DNA from: Chloroflexota bacterium | GTDB taxonomy: Bacteria > Chloroflexota > Limnocylindria > QHBO01 | DNA: 15,080 nt | Direction of reading: 5' to 3' | NCBI GenBank assembly: GCA_024636135.1 | Contig: JAGXHP010000111.1 | Span: forward strand, 1 to 15,080 | In this document: positions 1-7,782 of the stretch, piece after piece | Numbering within the stretch: the stretch's first letter is position 1 | Layout: the number at the start of each line of letters is the position of its first letter | Notes under the pieces: generated by a model | The model's database searches: none | Told to the model about the DNA's origin: nothing | Seen by the model: the letters and a program-made list of their open reading frames with translations, nothing else | Made by a program: the position numbers and the translations under genes

Positions 1-230
1 AGGGGCGAGGGATAGAACGGCAGGAGCCAGATCGCCGTCACGCCGAGGTCGGCGATGTAGTCGAGACGCTCGGCGAGCCCGGAGAAGTCGCCCACGCCGT
101 CGTTCGTCGAGTCCATGAAGGCCTTGACGTGAAGCTGGTAGATGATGGCGTCGCGATACCAGTCCGGGTCGTCGCGGAGCAGCTGTGGTGCGCCGGCGTC
201 GACCGGGCGAGGTGCGCGAGACGCGGTCAT
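1..230 (-). CDS. treS: Trehalose synthase, N-terminal part (runs off left edge)
   Basis: This is the first 76 codons of a GH13 enzyme whose 3' end lies outside the window. Near residues 22-35 it reads PDWYRDAIIYQLHV, then FMDSTNDGVGDFSGL (38-52) and GVTAIWLLPFYPSP (63-76). This is the characteristic opening of trehalose synthase, which interconverts maltose and trehalose in the cytoplasm. The catalytic residues lie beyond the visible part. The ATG at 228-230 is chosen because a GAGGAGG sits 11 bases upstream. It follows glgE by 30 bases on the same strand, so co-transcription is likely. TreS would supply maltose for phosphorylation by a maltokinase (Pep2) and then use by GlgE. TreS is often fused to or followed by the kinase, but that cannot be seen here. 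Another GH13 member is possible but less likely given this N-terminus. Confidence 0.9.
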   Translation of the reverse strand, partial: MTASRAPRPVDAGAPQLLRDDPDWYRDAIIYQLHVKAFMDSTNDGVGDFSGLAERLDYIADLGVTAIWLLPFYPSP

Positions 231-241
231 CGGTACGGGTG

Positions 242-248
242 CCTCCTC
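242..248 (-). promoter_or_regulatory. Ribosome binding site of treS
   Basis: The minus strand reads GAGGAGG, 11 bases before the ATG at 230. It is one of the few strong Shine-Dalgarno sequences in the window. It fixes the treS start and lies within the 30-base glgE-treS gap. Confidence 0.65.
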
Positions 249-260
249 TCGGACGCCGGG

Positions 261-2354
261 TCAGGCCGTTGGGGGCCGGTCCAGTGGCGCGATGGTGAAG
301 ATGCGGAACGGCTCCCCCGCCGGGTCGAGAACGAATGCCACGTCGGCGCCGACATGTTGTGACACGTCGCCGCTGAGCAGGTCGATGAGCTGGTACGGCT
401 CGTCCCAGCCGATGCCGACGGCCGGCAGGTCGGGATGAAGGATCGCACGCTCAGGCGCGGTCGGGTCGCAGTTCACCGCCACGTACACCGGATCGCGCCA
501 GGCGCTCGGCTGCGACGTCAACGGGTCGAGCTCGCCATCGGGCAGAGCCTTGCGGTAGAAGAGCGTGCGGGTGCCCGAGACGTTCTCGAAGCGAAGGTTG
601 TCATAGCGCTGGAGGGCCGCACGCTCGTGCCGCAGCCGGTTGAGCTCTCCGACGAGGAGCTTGATGTTGCCCGGCGCATCCCAGTCACGGGCGCGGACCT
701 CGTACTTCTCGCTGTCGAGGTACTCCTCGCGCTCCCCGAGCCTGGCCGACTCGCACAGCTCCCAGCCCGAGTAGATGCCGTACGAGCTCGAGAGCGTGGC
801 GGCGAGCACGGTGCGAATCACGAACGCGGGGCGCCCGTGATCAAGGTGATGGGGATTGATGTCATGCGTGTTGGTGAACAGGTTGCCGCGGAAGTACTCG
901 CGCATCTCGGTCTGCGTGAGCTCCGCAAGGTAGTCGCGCAGGTCGGCGGCGGACTCGCGCCACGTGAAGTAGGTGTAGCTCTGGGTGAACCCGACCTTCG
1001 CCAGCTTGCGCATCATCTTCGGCTTGGTGAAGGCCTCCGACAGGAAGATGACCTCGGGATGCGTCGCCTGGATCTCGGGGATGAGCCAGGCCCAGAACGG
1101 TATCGGCTTGGTGTGGGGGTTGTCGACCCGGAAGATCTTCACCCCGCGCTCGATCCATACCTCGAACACGCGCTTGAGCTCGAGCCACAGCGCCTCGCGT
1201 TCGGCAGCGTCCTCGCCTTCGAAGAAGACGGGGTAGATGTCCTGGTACTTCTTCGGTGGGTTCTCCGCGTACTTGATCGTCCCGTCCGGTGCGCGACGGA
1301 ACCAGCCCGGATGCTGCTTGACGTAGGGATGGTCCGGCGACGCCTGGATCGCGATGTCGAGCGCGACTTCCATACCGTGCGCCTCGACCTGCTCCCGGAA
1401 ATGGAGGAACTCGTCCAGGCCGCCGAGCTCGGGTGCCACCGCGTCGTGGCCGCCGTCGGGCGAGCCGATGCCGTACGGCGAGCCGACATCGTCCGCTCCC
1501 GCGTCGAGCGTGTTGTTGGGGCCCTTGCGGTTGGTGGTGCCGATCGGGTGGATCGGCATGAGGTAGACGACGTCGAAGCCCATCGCCGCGATCTGCGGGA
1601 TGCGCCACTCGGCGTCGGCGAAGGTCGTCGCGTTCGGCCGCCGCGGATCGCGGCCCTGGGAGCGCGCGAACAGCGCGTACCACGCACCGAAGCGCGCTCG
1701 CTCGCGGTCCACCATCAGGGGCAGCTCGGCCGAACGCGCGGCATGGCGCCGATCCGGATGCCGGCGCATGACCGCGAGCAGGTCCTCGCCGGCAACCGCT
1801 GCCACCCGCTTCGACTCGGATCGCGCCTTCTTCAACGCCGCGAGGGCGGCCCGGATTCGCGTGGTGTCCGATGCGGCTTTCGCCTCCTCGGCACGCGCCA
1901 GGGCGGCCTCGAGCAGAAGGCGACCTTCTTCGAGCTCGGTCGGAACGCGGACCCCTGCGTCGACCTTCTTCAGCAGACCGTCACGCCACGACCCGAAGCG
2001 ATCCCGCCATGCCTCGACGGCATACCGATGCCAGCGATTGCGCGTCAGCTCGACCTGGCCGGCCCAGCGATCGTTTTCGATCGGCCGCATCGGGGCCTCG
2101 CGCCAGGCCGACTCGTCATCCGCCCGCAGCAGAAGCGCCGCGTCGAGCAGGTCGTGGCCGTCGGCAAAGATGTCCGCGCTCACCTGGAGCCGATCACCGA
2201 CCACCCGCTTGATTGCATGCCGGCCGCCGTCAATCTCGGGCGCGATGCGCTCGACGATGACGCTGCGCCGGGAGCCGACCGCTCCGGCGGCCGGCTCGTC
2301 GGGGATTGTCACGGTCGCGATGGCGCGGCGCAGGCCCGCTTTGGTCGTGGTCAT
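261..2354 (-). CDS. glgE: Alpha-1,4-glucan:maltose-1-phosphate maltosyltransferase GlgE
   Basis: A 697-residue cytoplasmic GH13 (subfamily 3) enzyme that transfers maltosyl units from alpha-maltose-1-phosphate to the end of an alpha-1,4-glucan. The N-terminal beta-rich domain (about 30-140) is followed by a charged helical stretch (about 140-190) and the catalytic barrel. The catalytic triad is visible: nucleophile D411 in FRVDNPHTKP, acid/base E440 in FLSEAFTKP and D498 in NTHDINP. ENPPKKYQD (364-372) matches the maltose-1-phosphate pocket known from the Streptomyces coelicolor enzyme (Asn, Lys and Tyr contacts), which separates GlgE from ordinary amylases. Length is normal for the family. 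The ATG at 2354 is chosen because upstream residues do not resemble the family and would run through the divergent lipoprotein gene. treS follows 30 bases downstream. Together they indicate the GlgE route of glucan synthesis and trehalose turnover. Confidence 0.95.
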   Translation of the reverse strand: MTTTKAGLRRAIATVTIPDEPAAGAVGSRRSVIVERIAPEIDGGRHAIKRVVGDRLQVSADIFADGHDLLDAALLLRADDESAWREAPMRPIENDRWAGQVELTRNRWHRYAVEAWRDRFGSWRDGLLKKVDAGVRVPTELEEGRLLLEAALARAEEAKAASDTTRIRAALAALKKARSESKRVAAVAGEDLLAVMRRHPDRRHAARSAELPLMVDRERARFGAWYALFARSQGRDPRRPNATTFADAEWRIPQIAAMGFDVVYLMPIHPIGTTNRKGPNNTLDAGADDVGSPYGIGSPDGGHDAVAPELGGLDEFLHFREQVEAHGMEVALDIAIQASPDHPYVKQHPGWFRRAPDGTIKYAENPPKKYQDIYPVFFEGEDAAEREALWLELKRVFEVWIERGVKIFRVDNPHTKPIPFWAWLIPEIQATHPEVIFLSEAFTKPKMMRKLAKVGFTQSYTYFTWRESAADLRDYLAELTQTEMREYFRGNLFTNTHDINPHHLDHGRPAFVIRTVLAATLSSSYGIYSGWELCESARLGEREEYLDSEKYEVRARDWDAPGNIKLLVGELNRLRHERAALQRYDNLRFENVSGTRTLFYRKALPDGELDPLTSQPSAWRDPVYVAVNCDPTAPERAILHPDLPAVGIGWDEPYQLIDLLSGDVSQHVGADVAFVLDPAGEPFRIFTIAPLDRPPTA

Positions 2355-2423
2355 GGATGCGAAAACCCTACCTGATCGGTCGCGTGTTGGGCGGAGGACC
2401 GCGATCTCGGACAGAATCAGCCG
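2355..2423. promoter_or_regulatory. Divergent intergenic region between glgE and dehydrogenase lipoprotein
   Basis: These 69 bases must hold both divergent promoters, or their ends. On the minus strand TAGGGT (2365-2370) fits a TANNNT -10 element 10 bases before the glgE ATG. On the plus strand CAGAAT (2412-2417) lies 6 bases before the lipoprotein ATG, with TTGGGC (2387-2392) 19 bases further up. Neither start has a well-placed Shine-Dalgarno sequence, so short or absent leaders are possible. The hexamers are weak matches and are offered only as candidates. Confidence 0.3.
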
Positions 2424-3692
2424 ATGCCTTCTCCTCGCCCGCTCGTCCTGGGCGGTCTCGCCGCCTTGATCCTCACAGCGTGCACCGCGACGGATCCGAC
2501 GCCGTCGACCGTCACTCCGTCGGTCGCGAGACCGCCCGGCGCAAGTCAGACGGTGACGCCATCGGCCGGTGCGAGCCCGTCGTCCGACGCCTCGCCCACC
2601 GTCGAGCCGAGCTCGGACACGCCGCCGCCGCTCGCATTGCAGACGGTCGGAGAGGACTTCGCGGCGCCGATCGGGCTCGCCTCGGCTCCTGGCGGCTGGC
2701 TCATCGTCAACGAGCAGGGAGGTCGCGCCGTGGCACTCGACCCCGGCAACGGTGAGACGGCCACGGCGCTCGACATCAGCGACCGCACTGCCAGCGGCGG
2801 CGAGCGAGGACTGCTGGGCCTGGTGCTGCATCCGGATTGGCCGAATGACGACCGCGCGTTCGTCCACTACAGCGGCAGTGACGGCGGCACCGTCCTGTCG
2901 GAGTTCCACGGGTCGCAGGCGGACGGCGCGCCGCCGACGCTCGATCCCGGATCGGAAGTCGTGCTCCTGACGCAGGCGCAGCCGTTCGGCAATCACAACG
3001 GCGGCCAGCTTGCCTTCGGGCCCGACGGCCAGCTGTGGATGGCGCTCGGTGACGGCGGATCGGGCGGCGACCCGCTGGGGAGCGGCCAGGACCCGACGAC
3101 ATTGCTGGGCAGCATCCTGCGGCTCGATGTTTCGGCGGCCGGCGCATACGCGATCCCCGACGACAACCCGTTCGCCGACGGGCGCGAGGGCGCTCGGGAG
3201 GTCTACCTGTTCGGCCTGCGCAATCCGTGGCGCTTCAGCTTCGACGCTGCGACCGGGCAGCTGTGGATCGCCGACGTCGGCCAGGGCGCGCACGAGGAGG
3301 TCAACCGGCTGGATCCCGGGGAAGCGGGCGCCAACCTCGGCTGGAACACGATGGAGGGAGCGCACTGCTTCCAGGCCCGCGACTGCTCGACCGACGGGCT
3401 CGTCCTGCCAGTGGCGGAGTACGAGCGTGATGTCGGGTGCTCGGTCACCGGCGGGCACGTCTACCGAGGGGCGGCGATCGACGGCCTGCGCGGCTGGTAC
3501 CTGATGGCCGACTACTGCAGCGGCTGGCTGATGGGCGTTCGATCCGACACCGACGCATCGTCGGTCGCCGCGCCGCTGGTGCTGCTGGAGACCGATGCCA
3601 GAGTCAGCGCCATCGGCGCCGACAATCGCGGGGAGCTCTACGTCGCCGATCTCGCGACGGGGCGCATCTCGCGAATCGTGCCCGGCGGCTGA
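2424..3692 (+). CDS. PQQ-dependent sugar dehydrogenase-like lipoprotein (GSDH family)
   Basis: A 422-residue exported protein. Residues 1-20 form a lipoprotein signal peptide ending in the lipobox LTAC, so Cys20 would be lipidated. A Ser/Thr/Pro-rich linker (21-70) follows, then a six-bladed beta-propeller of the glucose/sorbosone dehydrogenase family. Diagnostic segments are GLLGLVLHPDW (129-139), FGNHNGGQLAFGPDG (188-202), LFGLRNPWRFSFD (262-274), IADVGQGAHEEVN (282-294), NLGWNTMEG (304-312) and GGHVYRG (343-349). Family members oxidise aldose sugars using PQQ and calcium outside the cytoplasm. Four cysteines (315, 321, 339, 365) could form disulphides. The substrate cannot be predicted and no PQQ synthesis genes are present, so the cofactor may be scavenged or made elsewhere. 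The gene is divergent from glgE and its 3' end overlaps radC by 55 bases. Confidence 0.87.
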   Translation: MPSPRPLVLGGLAALILTACTATDPTPSTVTPSVARPPGASQTVTPSAGASPSSDASPTVEPSSDTPPPLALQTVGEDFAAPIGLASAPGGWLIVNEQGGRAVALDPGNGETATALDISDRTASGGERGLLGLVLHPDWPNDDRAFVHYSGSDGGTVLSEFHGSQADGAPPTLDPGSEVVLLTQAQPFGNHNGGQLAFGPDGQLWMALGDGGSGGDPLGSGQDPTTLLGSILRLDVSAAGAYAIPDDNPFADGREGAREVYLFGLRNPWRFSFDAATGQLWIADVGQGAHEEVNRLDPGEAGANLGWNTMEGAHCFQARDCSTDGLVLPVAEYERDVGCSVTGGHVYRGAAIDGLRGWYLMADYCSGWLMGVRSDTDASSVAAPLVLLETDARVSAIGADNRGELYVADLATGRISRIVPGG

Positions 3693-4408
3693 GCCAGGCC
3701 GCCGACCGCGCGCAGCGAGGTCCAGCGTCCGCGCCCGATCACCAGGTGGTCGAGCAGCTCGATATCGAGCAGCCTCCCGGCGTCCGCCAGCTCGGACGTG
3801 ATGCGGAGGTCCTCGCCCGACGGCGCAGGGTCACCGGACGGATGGTTGTGCGCCACGATGATCGCGGCGCTGCACGAACGCACGGCGTCCCGATACACCT
3901 CGCCGACACGGACCGAGGACCCCGCGAGGTTGCCGCGGTACACTGTCCGTTCGGCCGTCACGACGTTCTTCGTGTCGAGCAGAAGGACCCTGAGCTCCTC
4001 GCGTTCGAGCGAGCCCATGGCGTCCACCAATGGCTCGGCCGCGTCGGCCGGTGTGCGCACCACCCAGGTGTCGTCCGGCCACGAGCGGGCCACGCGGCGG
4101 GCGAGCTCGATGCCGGCGGCCACGCGGACCGAGGACAGCTCGGACAATCCGGCGACGCGGAGCTCGATCGGGTGAGCGCGGACCACGGCTGCCAGAGAGC
4201 CGAACCGGTCGAGCAGGCGGCGCGCCTGGCGAACGCCTGACGCGCGGTCGCCGACGACGGCGGCAAGCAACGCCTCGTCACTGGCCGCCTCCGCCCCATG
4301 GCGCAGCATGCGGTCGGCGCCGGGACGGGGGCGAGCCCGCGCCAGCGGGATCGGGTCGGGAAAGGGTTCGCTCGTCATCGGCGCGGACGATAGGTAGTCG
4401 GCGCTCAT
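3638..4408 (-). CDS. radC: RadC family JAMM/MPN-domain protein
   Basis: A 256-residue protein. The N-terminal half has the helix-hairpin-helix-like region typical of RadC, with MLRHGAEAASDEALLAAVV at 34-52. The C-terminal half is an MPN domain with the JAMM metal motif H187-N-H189-P-S-G and D200, an upstream acidic residue at E137 or E138, and LLLDTKN (142-148). The zinc site appears complete, so a metalloprotease-type fold is expected. The cellular role of RadC is unsettled: the old DNA-repair assignment is not well supported. The start is uncertain: ATG at 4408 gives the longest form, ATG at 4378 removes 10 residues, and neither has a good ribosome site. The C-terminal tail extends past the usual family end and overlaps the convergent dehydrogenase gene. 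It is the last gene of the minus-strand run below purN, 29 bases after the CPBP protease gene. Confidence 0.88.
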   Translation of the reverse strand: MSADYLSSAPMTSEPFPDPIPLARARPRPGADRMLRHGAEAASDEALLAAVVGDRASGVRQARRLLDRFGSLAAVVRAHPIELRVAGLSELSSVRVAAGIELARRVARSWPDDTWVVRTPADAAEPLVDAMGSLEREELRVLLLDTKNVVTAERTVYRGNLAGSSVRVGEVYRDAVRSCSAAIIVAHNHPSGDPAPSGEDLRITSELADAGRLLDIELLDHLVIGRGRWTSLRAVGGLAQPPGTIREMRPVARSAT

Positions 4409-4437
4409 CGGGCGCTTACCGCCCGGTTACCCGCTCG

Positions 4438-5403
4438 TCAGGTGGGGAGGCCGATGACCTCGAACCGGACGAGCAGGGCGAGCGCGACCGAGATCCCGTT
4501 GACGGTGGCGTGCATGACGATCGGGGCCAGGAGGCTCCCGGTTCGCGCGTAGATCCAGGCCAGCGCCAGGCCGAGAAGGAGGATGGGGACCAGCGCAACG
4601 ACCGAGACGTGGATCACCGCGAACAGGACCGCGGAGCCGATGAAGGCCCATCGACGACCACGCTCCCGAAGCCACGCGTTGAACACGATGCCGCGGAAGA
4701 AGACCTCCTCCGCCACCGGCGCGAGAATCACGATGGCGACGATCACCACCCACGGCTCGACCACCGCGATCGCCTGCTCGGCGACCTGCGGCTCGACGAC
4801 GAATCCGGCGCGCTCGAGCGCCCAGGCGATCCCGAGGGCCAGCACCGACGAGCCGAGCCACGCGGCCACTCCCCAGACCAACCCCGCACGGACCGCCGCG
4901 GCAGGATTGGGCCCGGGGAAGCGCGGAAGTGCCTTCAGCGCGCCCGGGAGGTAGACGAGCAGCCAGCTGACGATGAGCAGCGCTGCCTGGGTGGCCGTGA
5001 GAAGAACGAGTGCTCCGAGGAACGTGAGCTCGCCCTCGCCCAGGACCAGCGCGGCGGCATCGGCGGCGAACGGGACCGTGAGAATCGTGGCCAGCACGAA
5101 CACCAGAAGGAGCAGCAGCAGGATCGCCGGCCCGCGGTAACGCTCCGGCGCGAGATGCCGGCGGACGCGCAGCTGGCGCACGGCGATGTACAGGAGGCCG
5201 GCCACGAAGAGGGCGCCGCCCAGGATAGCCAGCCAGGCCAGGACCGCTGGATCGGCGATCTCGAGCGCACCCTGGAGGGCGGCGGCGGCGGCCCCGAGGG
5301 AGAACAGCGCCAGCAGCGCGCCGACGACGGCCATGACCGGTCCGGGCCAGCGCGGCATGGTCACGCTGCCGGGTCCGACGGTGGGATGCGGTCCGGTCGA
5401 CAT
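4438..5403 (-). CDS. CPBP family intramembrane glutamic endopeptidase
   Basis: A 321-residue polytopic membrane protein with roughly eight hydrophobic segments (about 20-45, 52-75, 91-115, 127-153, 171-196, 213-230, 252-270 and 272-287). The Abi/CPBP protease motifs are complete: E232-E233-V-F-F-R237, then H265 in FAVIHVS, then H298 and N302 in MHATVNG. Members are Rce1-related membrane proteases. Bacterial ones act in prenyl-protein-like processing, bacteriocin self-immunity or unknown regulated proteolysis. Nothing nearby (no peptide precursor) shows which applies, so the substrate is unknown. The long hydrophobic N-terminal half is not part of the protease core. It lies between a zinc-ribbon membrane protein (59-base gap) and radC (29-base gap) on the same strand, so co-transcription is plausible. 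Confidence 0.87.
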   Translation of the reverse strand: MSTGPHPTVGPGSVTMPRWPGPVMAVVGALLALFSLGAAAAALQGALEIADPAVLAWLAILGGALFVAGLLYIAVRQLRVRRHLAPERYRGPAILLLLLLVFVLATILTVPFAADAAALVLGEGELTFLGALVLLTATQAALLIVSWLLVYLPGALKALPRFPGPNPAAAVRAGLVWGVAAWLGSSVLALGIAWALERAGFVVEPQVAEQAIAVVEPWVVIVAIVILAPVAEEVFFRGIVFNAWLRERGRRWAFIGSAVLFAVIHVSVVALVPILLLGLALAWIYARTGSLLAPIVMHATVNGISVALALLVRFEVIGLPT

Positions 5404-5462
5404 CGGCTCGCGCTGGTGGGGATCTTCTCCGCGGACGGGATCGCCCGGGAGCCCGTGGTCGG

Positions 5463-6062
5463 TCAGGTGTTCGTGGCTCCGCGCAGACGCGCGTGCTCGG
5501 CGGTGGCGTCAGCCGGCGCCGTGGAGTCGGTCGGGGGTGCGTCGGCGGTTGACGATGCGGCTCGTCGCTGCGGGCGCGAGGACTCGCGGCCGAAATCGGT
5601 GCCGCAGAACGCGCACAGCGGCCACGTCGGATCGGCGAGCCGGTTGCATGACGGGCAGACGCGATGGAGCCGGGTCCGGCAGTTCGGACACACCAGCCAA
5701 TCGGAGTCGACGCGATCGCGGCAGACCGGGCACAGCTCGTTCTTCTCCACCTCGGCCAGCAGGCTCTCCTCGGCCAGCGACCGCTCGTAGACCTCGGCCA
5801 GTGACTCGCGCGGGCGAACGATGAGGTACAGCACGACGGCGAAGATGAAGAGCAGCGGCGTGAAGAAGATGATGAGGGCGGCGGCGAAGTACGGAAGGAT
5901 CGGGTTCTCCGTCCTCGCCTGCATGTCGCGGAAGGCCCAGTACGCCGTCCCGAGCCACAGGAGGACCACGTAGATCACGATGAGCTGGCTGGCCAGCTGC
6001 ACGACCGGGTTGCTGAGGAATCCGTCCCAGAACTCGCCGATCGGTCCGAGAATCGCGTCCAT
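5463..6062 (-). CDS. Membrane protein with C-terminal double zinc ribbon
   Basis: A 199-residue protein with two transmembrane helices (about 21-44 and 56-81), a short charged linker, then a double zinc ribbon. The eight cysteines are paired: C111-x2-C114 with C125-x2-C128, and C136-x2-C139 with C150-x2-C153. A low-complexity Ser/Thr/Ala-rich tail follows. The topology suggests a metal-binding cytoplasmic domain tethered to the membrane. The function is unknown; such domains can bind protein or nucleic acid. The ATG at 6062 is preferred because GGAGAGG lies upstream (spacing about 14 bases, rather long) and the sequence before it looks non-conserved. An ATG at 6104 would add 14 residues. It lies 111 bases downstream of purN, with a hairpin between them, so it may be partly separated from purine-operon transcription. 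Confidence 0.75.
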   Translation of the reverse strand: MDAILGPIGEFWDGFLSNPVVQLASQLIVIYVVLLWLGTAYWAFRDMQARTENPILPYFAAALIIFFTPLLFIFAVVLYLIVRPRESLAEVYERSLAEESLLAEVEKNELCPVCRDRVDSDWLVCPNCRTRLHRVCPSCNRLADPTWPLCAFCGTDFGRESSRPQRRAASSTADAPPTDSTAPADATAEHARLRGATNT

Positions 6063-6115
6063 CAGTAGCTGCCTGGCCTCTCCTGCGTGGGGTGCGCGCC
6101 CCATGGAGCGCCGCC

Positions 6116-6147
6116 GGTCATGCTAGCACGCATCGTGCCCGATGACC
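6116..6147 (-). other. Two-part hairpin between purN and the zinc-ribbon gene
   Basis: GGTCAT (6116-6121) pairs with ATGACC (6142-6147). Inside, GCACG (6126-6130) pairs with CGTGC (6134-6138) around a 3-base loop, leaving a 4/3 internal loop. That gives eleven perfect base pairs, 26 bases downstream of the purN stop. No run of T follows on the minus strand, so it is not a classical intrinsic terminator. It could be a U-tract-less terminator, an RNA-processing or stability element, or chance. Confidence 0.4.
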
Positions 6148-6173
6148 CTCAGCGCGGGCTGCGAACGGCGCGC

Positions 6174-6752
6174 TCAGCCGGGAGCGATCGCCGCCAACCG
6201 GGCGAGGGTCGAGACCAGGAGCCGATGCTCTTCGGCGAGCACGCGAGCGGCGAGTGCGTGGGCACTCTCCCCCGCCTGGACCGGGAGCCGCGCCCGCGCG
6301 AGGATCGGCCCACCGTCGAGGTCCGGCGTCACCTCGTGGATCGTCACGCCGGTCTCCGCGTCCCCGGCCGCGATCACCGAGCGATGGACTTCGAGCCCGA
6401 TCATGCCCGGTCCCCCGTGGGCCGGCAGCAGACTCGGATGGACATTGATGGTCCGACCCCGAAACGCACGGAAGAACGTGGCCCGCAGGAGCTGGTCGTA
6501 GCCCGCCAGCAGCGCGAGATCGGCCCGGGCATCGTCGAGCGCCGCGCCGATGGCGGCATCACGCGCCCCGGCATCCGGGAAAGCGGACCGGCGGAGCACC
6601 ACGGCGGGAACCCCGTGCCGCGCGGCCACCTCGAGGGCCGGGGCGTCAAGACGGTTGCTGATAACGACGACCGGCTCGATATCGCGCAGCCCTGCGTCAA
6701 GGACCGCTTCGAGGTTCGACCCTCGTCCGGAGACGAGGATCCCGAGCCTCAC
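6174..6752 (-). CDS. purN: Phosphoribosylglycinamide formyltransferase PurN
   Basis: A 192-residue folate-dependent GAR transformylase, which formylates glycinamide ribonucleotide using 10-formyltetrahydrofolate in the third step of de novo IMP synthesis. It opens with the phosphate loop LVSGRGSNLEA (6-16). The catalytic set is visible: N103 and H105 in INVHPSLLPAHGG, then H139 and D146 in TIHEVTPDLDGGP. LLAGYDQLL (81-89) is the usual folate-side segment. Length matches the bacterial family. The start is a GTG at 6750-6752 that overlaps the purM stop (shared GTGA, four bases), so translational coupling with purM is likely. It is the last recognisable purine gene in this operon; a hairpin follows 26 bases after the stop. 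Confidence 0.95.
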   Translation of the reverse strand: MRLGILVSGRGSNLEAVLDAGLRDIEPVVVISNRLDAPALEVAARHGVPAVVLRRSAFPDAGARDAAIGAALDDARADLALLAGYDQLLRATFFRAFRGRTINVHPSLLPAHGGPGMIGLEVHRSVIAAGDAETGVTIHEVTPDLDGGPILARARLPVQAGESAHALAARVLAEEHRLLVSTLARLAAIAPG

Positions 6753-7780
6753 GAGAACCGAACGCGCGGCTCGCCCTCGTCCACGGGCACCACGCGCCCA
6801 AGATGATGGGCGCCGTCGATGGCACCCAGGGCCAGCTCGACGTCATCCTCGGCGATGACTGCCGTCATGCCGATCCCGACGTTGAACGTCCGCATCATCT
6901 CCTCGTCCTCGATGTCGGCGCGTGACTGGATGAGGCTGAAGATCGGAGGAATGGGCCATGCGCCGGTTCGGACATCCACGCCCAGGCCGGCCGGCAGGGT
7001 GCGCGGGACATTCCCCTCCCACCCGCCGCCGGTGACGTGGGCCAGCGCATGGATGTCCGAGCCCGCTTCGCGCAGCGCTCGACGCAGCACTCGGAGGTCA
7101 TCGAGGTAGGACCGATGTGGCACGAGCAGCGCGTCGCCGATGGTGCCCTCGCCCCCGGGCATCGGCGACTCCCATGTTCCCTCGGCGAGCACGCGGCGGG
7201 CGAGGCTGTACCCGTTGGTGTGCAGGCCGGACGACGAGATGCCGATGAGCGCATCGCCGGCAGACACCCTCGATCCGTCGATGAGGTCCGCGCGGGCCAC
7301 GACCCCCACGATGAACCCCGCCAGATCGTAGTCCGCGCCGCGGTACAGGTCGGGCATCTGCGCCGTCTCGCCACCGACCAGCGGAATCCCCGCAGCGGCA
7401 CAGCCGGCTGCCACGCCGCCCACGATCTCCTCGACCACGTCCGCCCGCAGCTCGCCGACGGCGAGGTAGTCGAGGAAGAAGAGCGGGGTCGCGCCGCTGA
7501 CGATGATGTCGTTGACGCATGCGTTCACCAGATCGACCCCGATCGTGTCATGGCGCCCCAGGGCGATCGCGACCTTGAGCTTGGTCCCGACTCCGTCGGT
7601 GCTGCTGACGAGGATCGGATCGGGGTGAAGCTCCGGGTCGAAGCGGAACAGGCTGCCGAACCCCCCGATGCCGCCGAGCACCTCCGGCGTGACCGTGGTG
7701 GCAGCGGCACGCGCGATGCGCTCCACCGCGCGTTCCGCCTCGCCGATGTCGACGCCCGACTCGCGGTAGGTGCGTACCAC
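6749..7780 (-). CDS. purM: Phosphoribosylformylglycinamidine cyclo-ligase PurM (AIR synthetase)
   Basis: A 343-residue cytoplasmic ATP-dependent enzyme that closes the imidazole ring of FGAM to give AIR. The PurM/PurL superfamily fold is shown by GGFGSLF (39-45), SSTDGVGTKLKV (59-70), DLVNACVNDIIVSGA (83-97) and GIPLVGGETAQMPDLY (131-146). The start is taken as GTG at 7778-7780: it begins VRTYRESGVDI, as the family does, and follows the purF stop by two bases. GGAG 11 bases upstream could serve as ribosome site. A longer open frame reaches 7861, but those extra residues lie inside the end of purF and do not resemble PurM. The stop overlaps the purN start. The tight spacing shows a purF-purM-purN operon. 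Confidence 0.95.
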   Translation of the reverse strand: MVRTYRESGVDIGEAERAVERIARAAATTVTPEVLGGIGGFGSLFRFDPELHPDPILVSSTDGVGTKLKVAIALGRHDTIGVDLVNACVNDIIVSGATPLFFLDYLAVGELRADVVEEIVGGVAAGCAAAGIPLVGGETAQMPDLYRGADYDLAGFIVGVVARADLIDGSRVSAGDALIGISSSGLHTNGYSLARRVLAEGTWESPMPGGEGTIGDALLVPHRSYLDDLRVLRRALREAGSDIHALAHVTGGGWEGNVPRTLPAGLGVDVRTGAWPIPPIFSLIQSRADIEDEEMMRTFNVGIGMTAVIAEDDVELALGAIDGAHHLGRVVPVDEGEPRVRFS

Positions 7781-7782
7781 GC

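Noticed and set aside
435..2375. A 646-codon open frame on the plus strand across glgE
   Set aside because: It lies antisense to glgE, which has all catalytic motifs. The translation is low-complexity (Arg, Leu, Asp, Val) with no domain, typical of shadow frames in GC-rich DNA.
2355..3458. N-terminal extension of glgE by about 368 residues
   Set aside because: The extension is antisense to the dehydrogenase lipoprotein, is Arg-rich, and has no similarity to GlgE, whose normal length is reached from the ATG at 2354.
3638..5403. RadC plus CPBP protease as a defence or bacteriocin-immunity locus
   Set aside because: No toxin, bacteriocin precursor, nuclease, transposase or integrase lies nearby, and the surroundings are housekeeping genes.
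6089..6102. GGGG/CCCC inverted repeat as a terminator for purN
   Set aside because: The stem is only about four pairs, with no T-run, and GC-rich repeats like this are common by chance.
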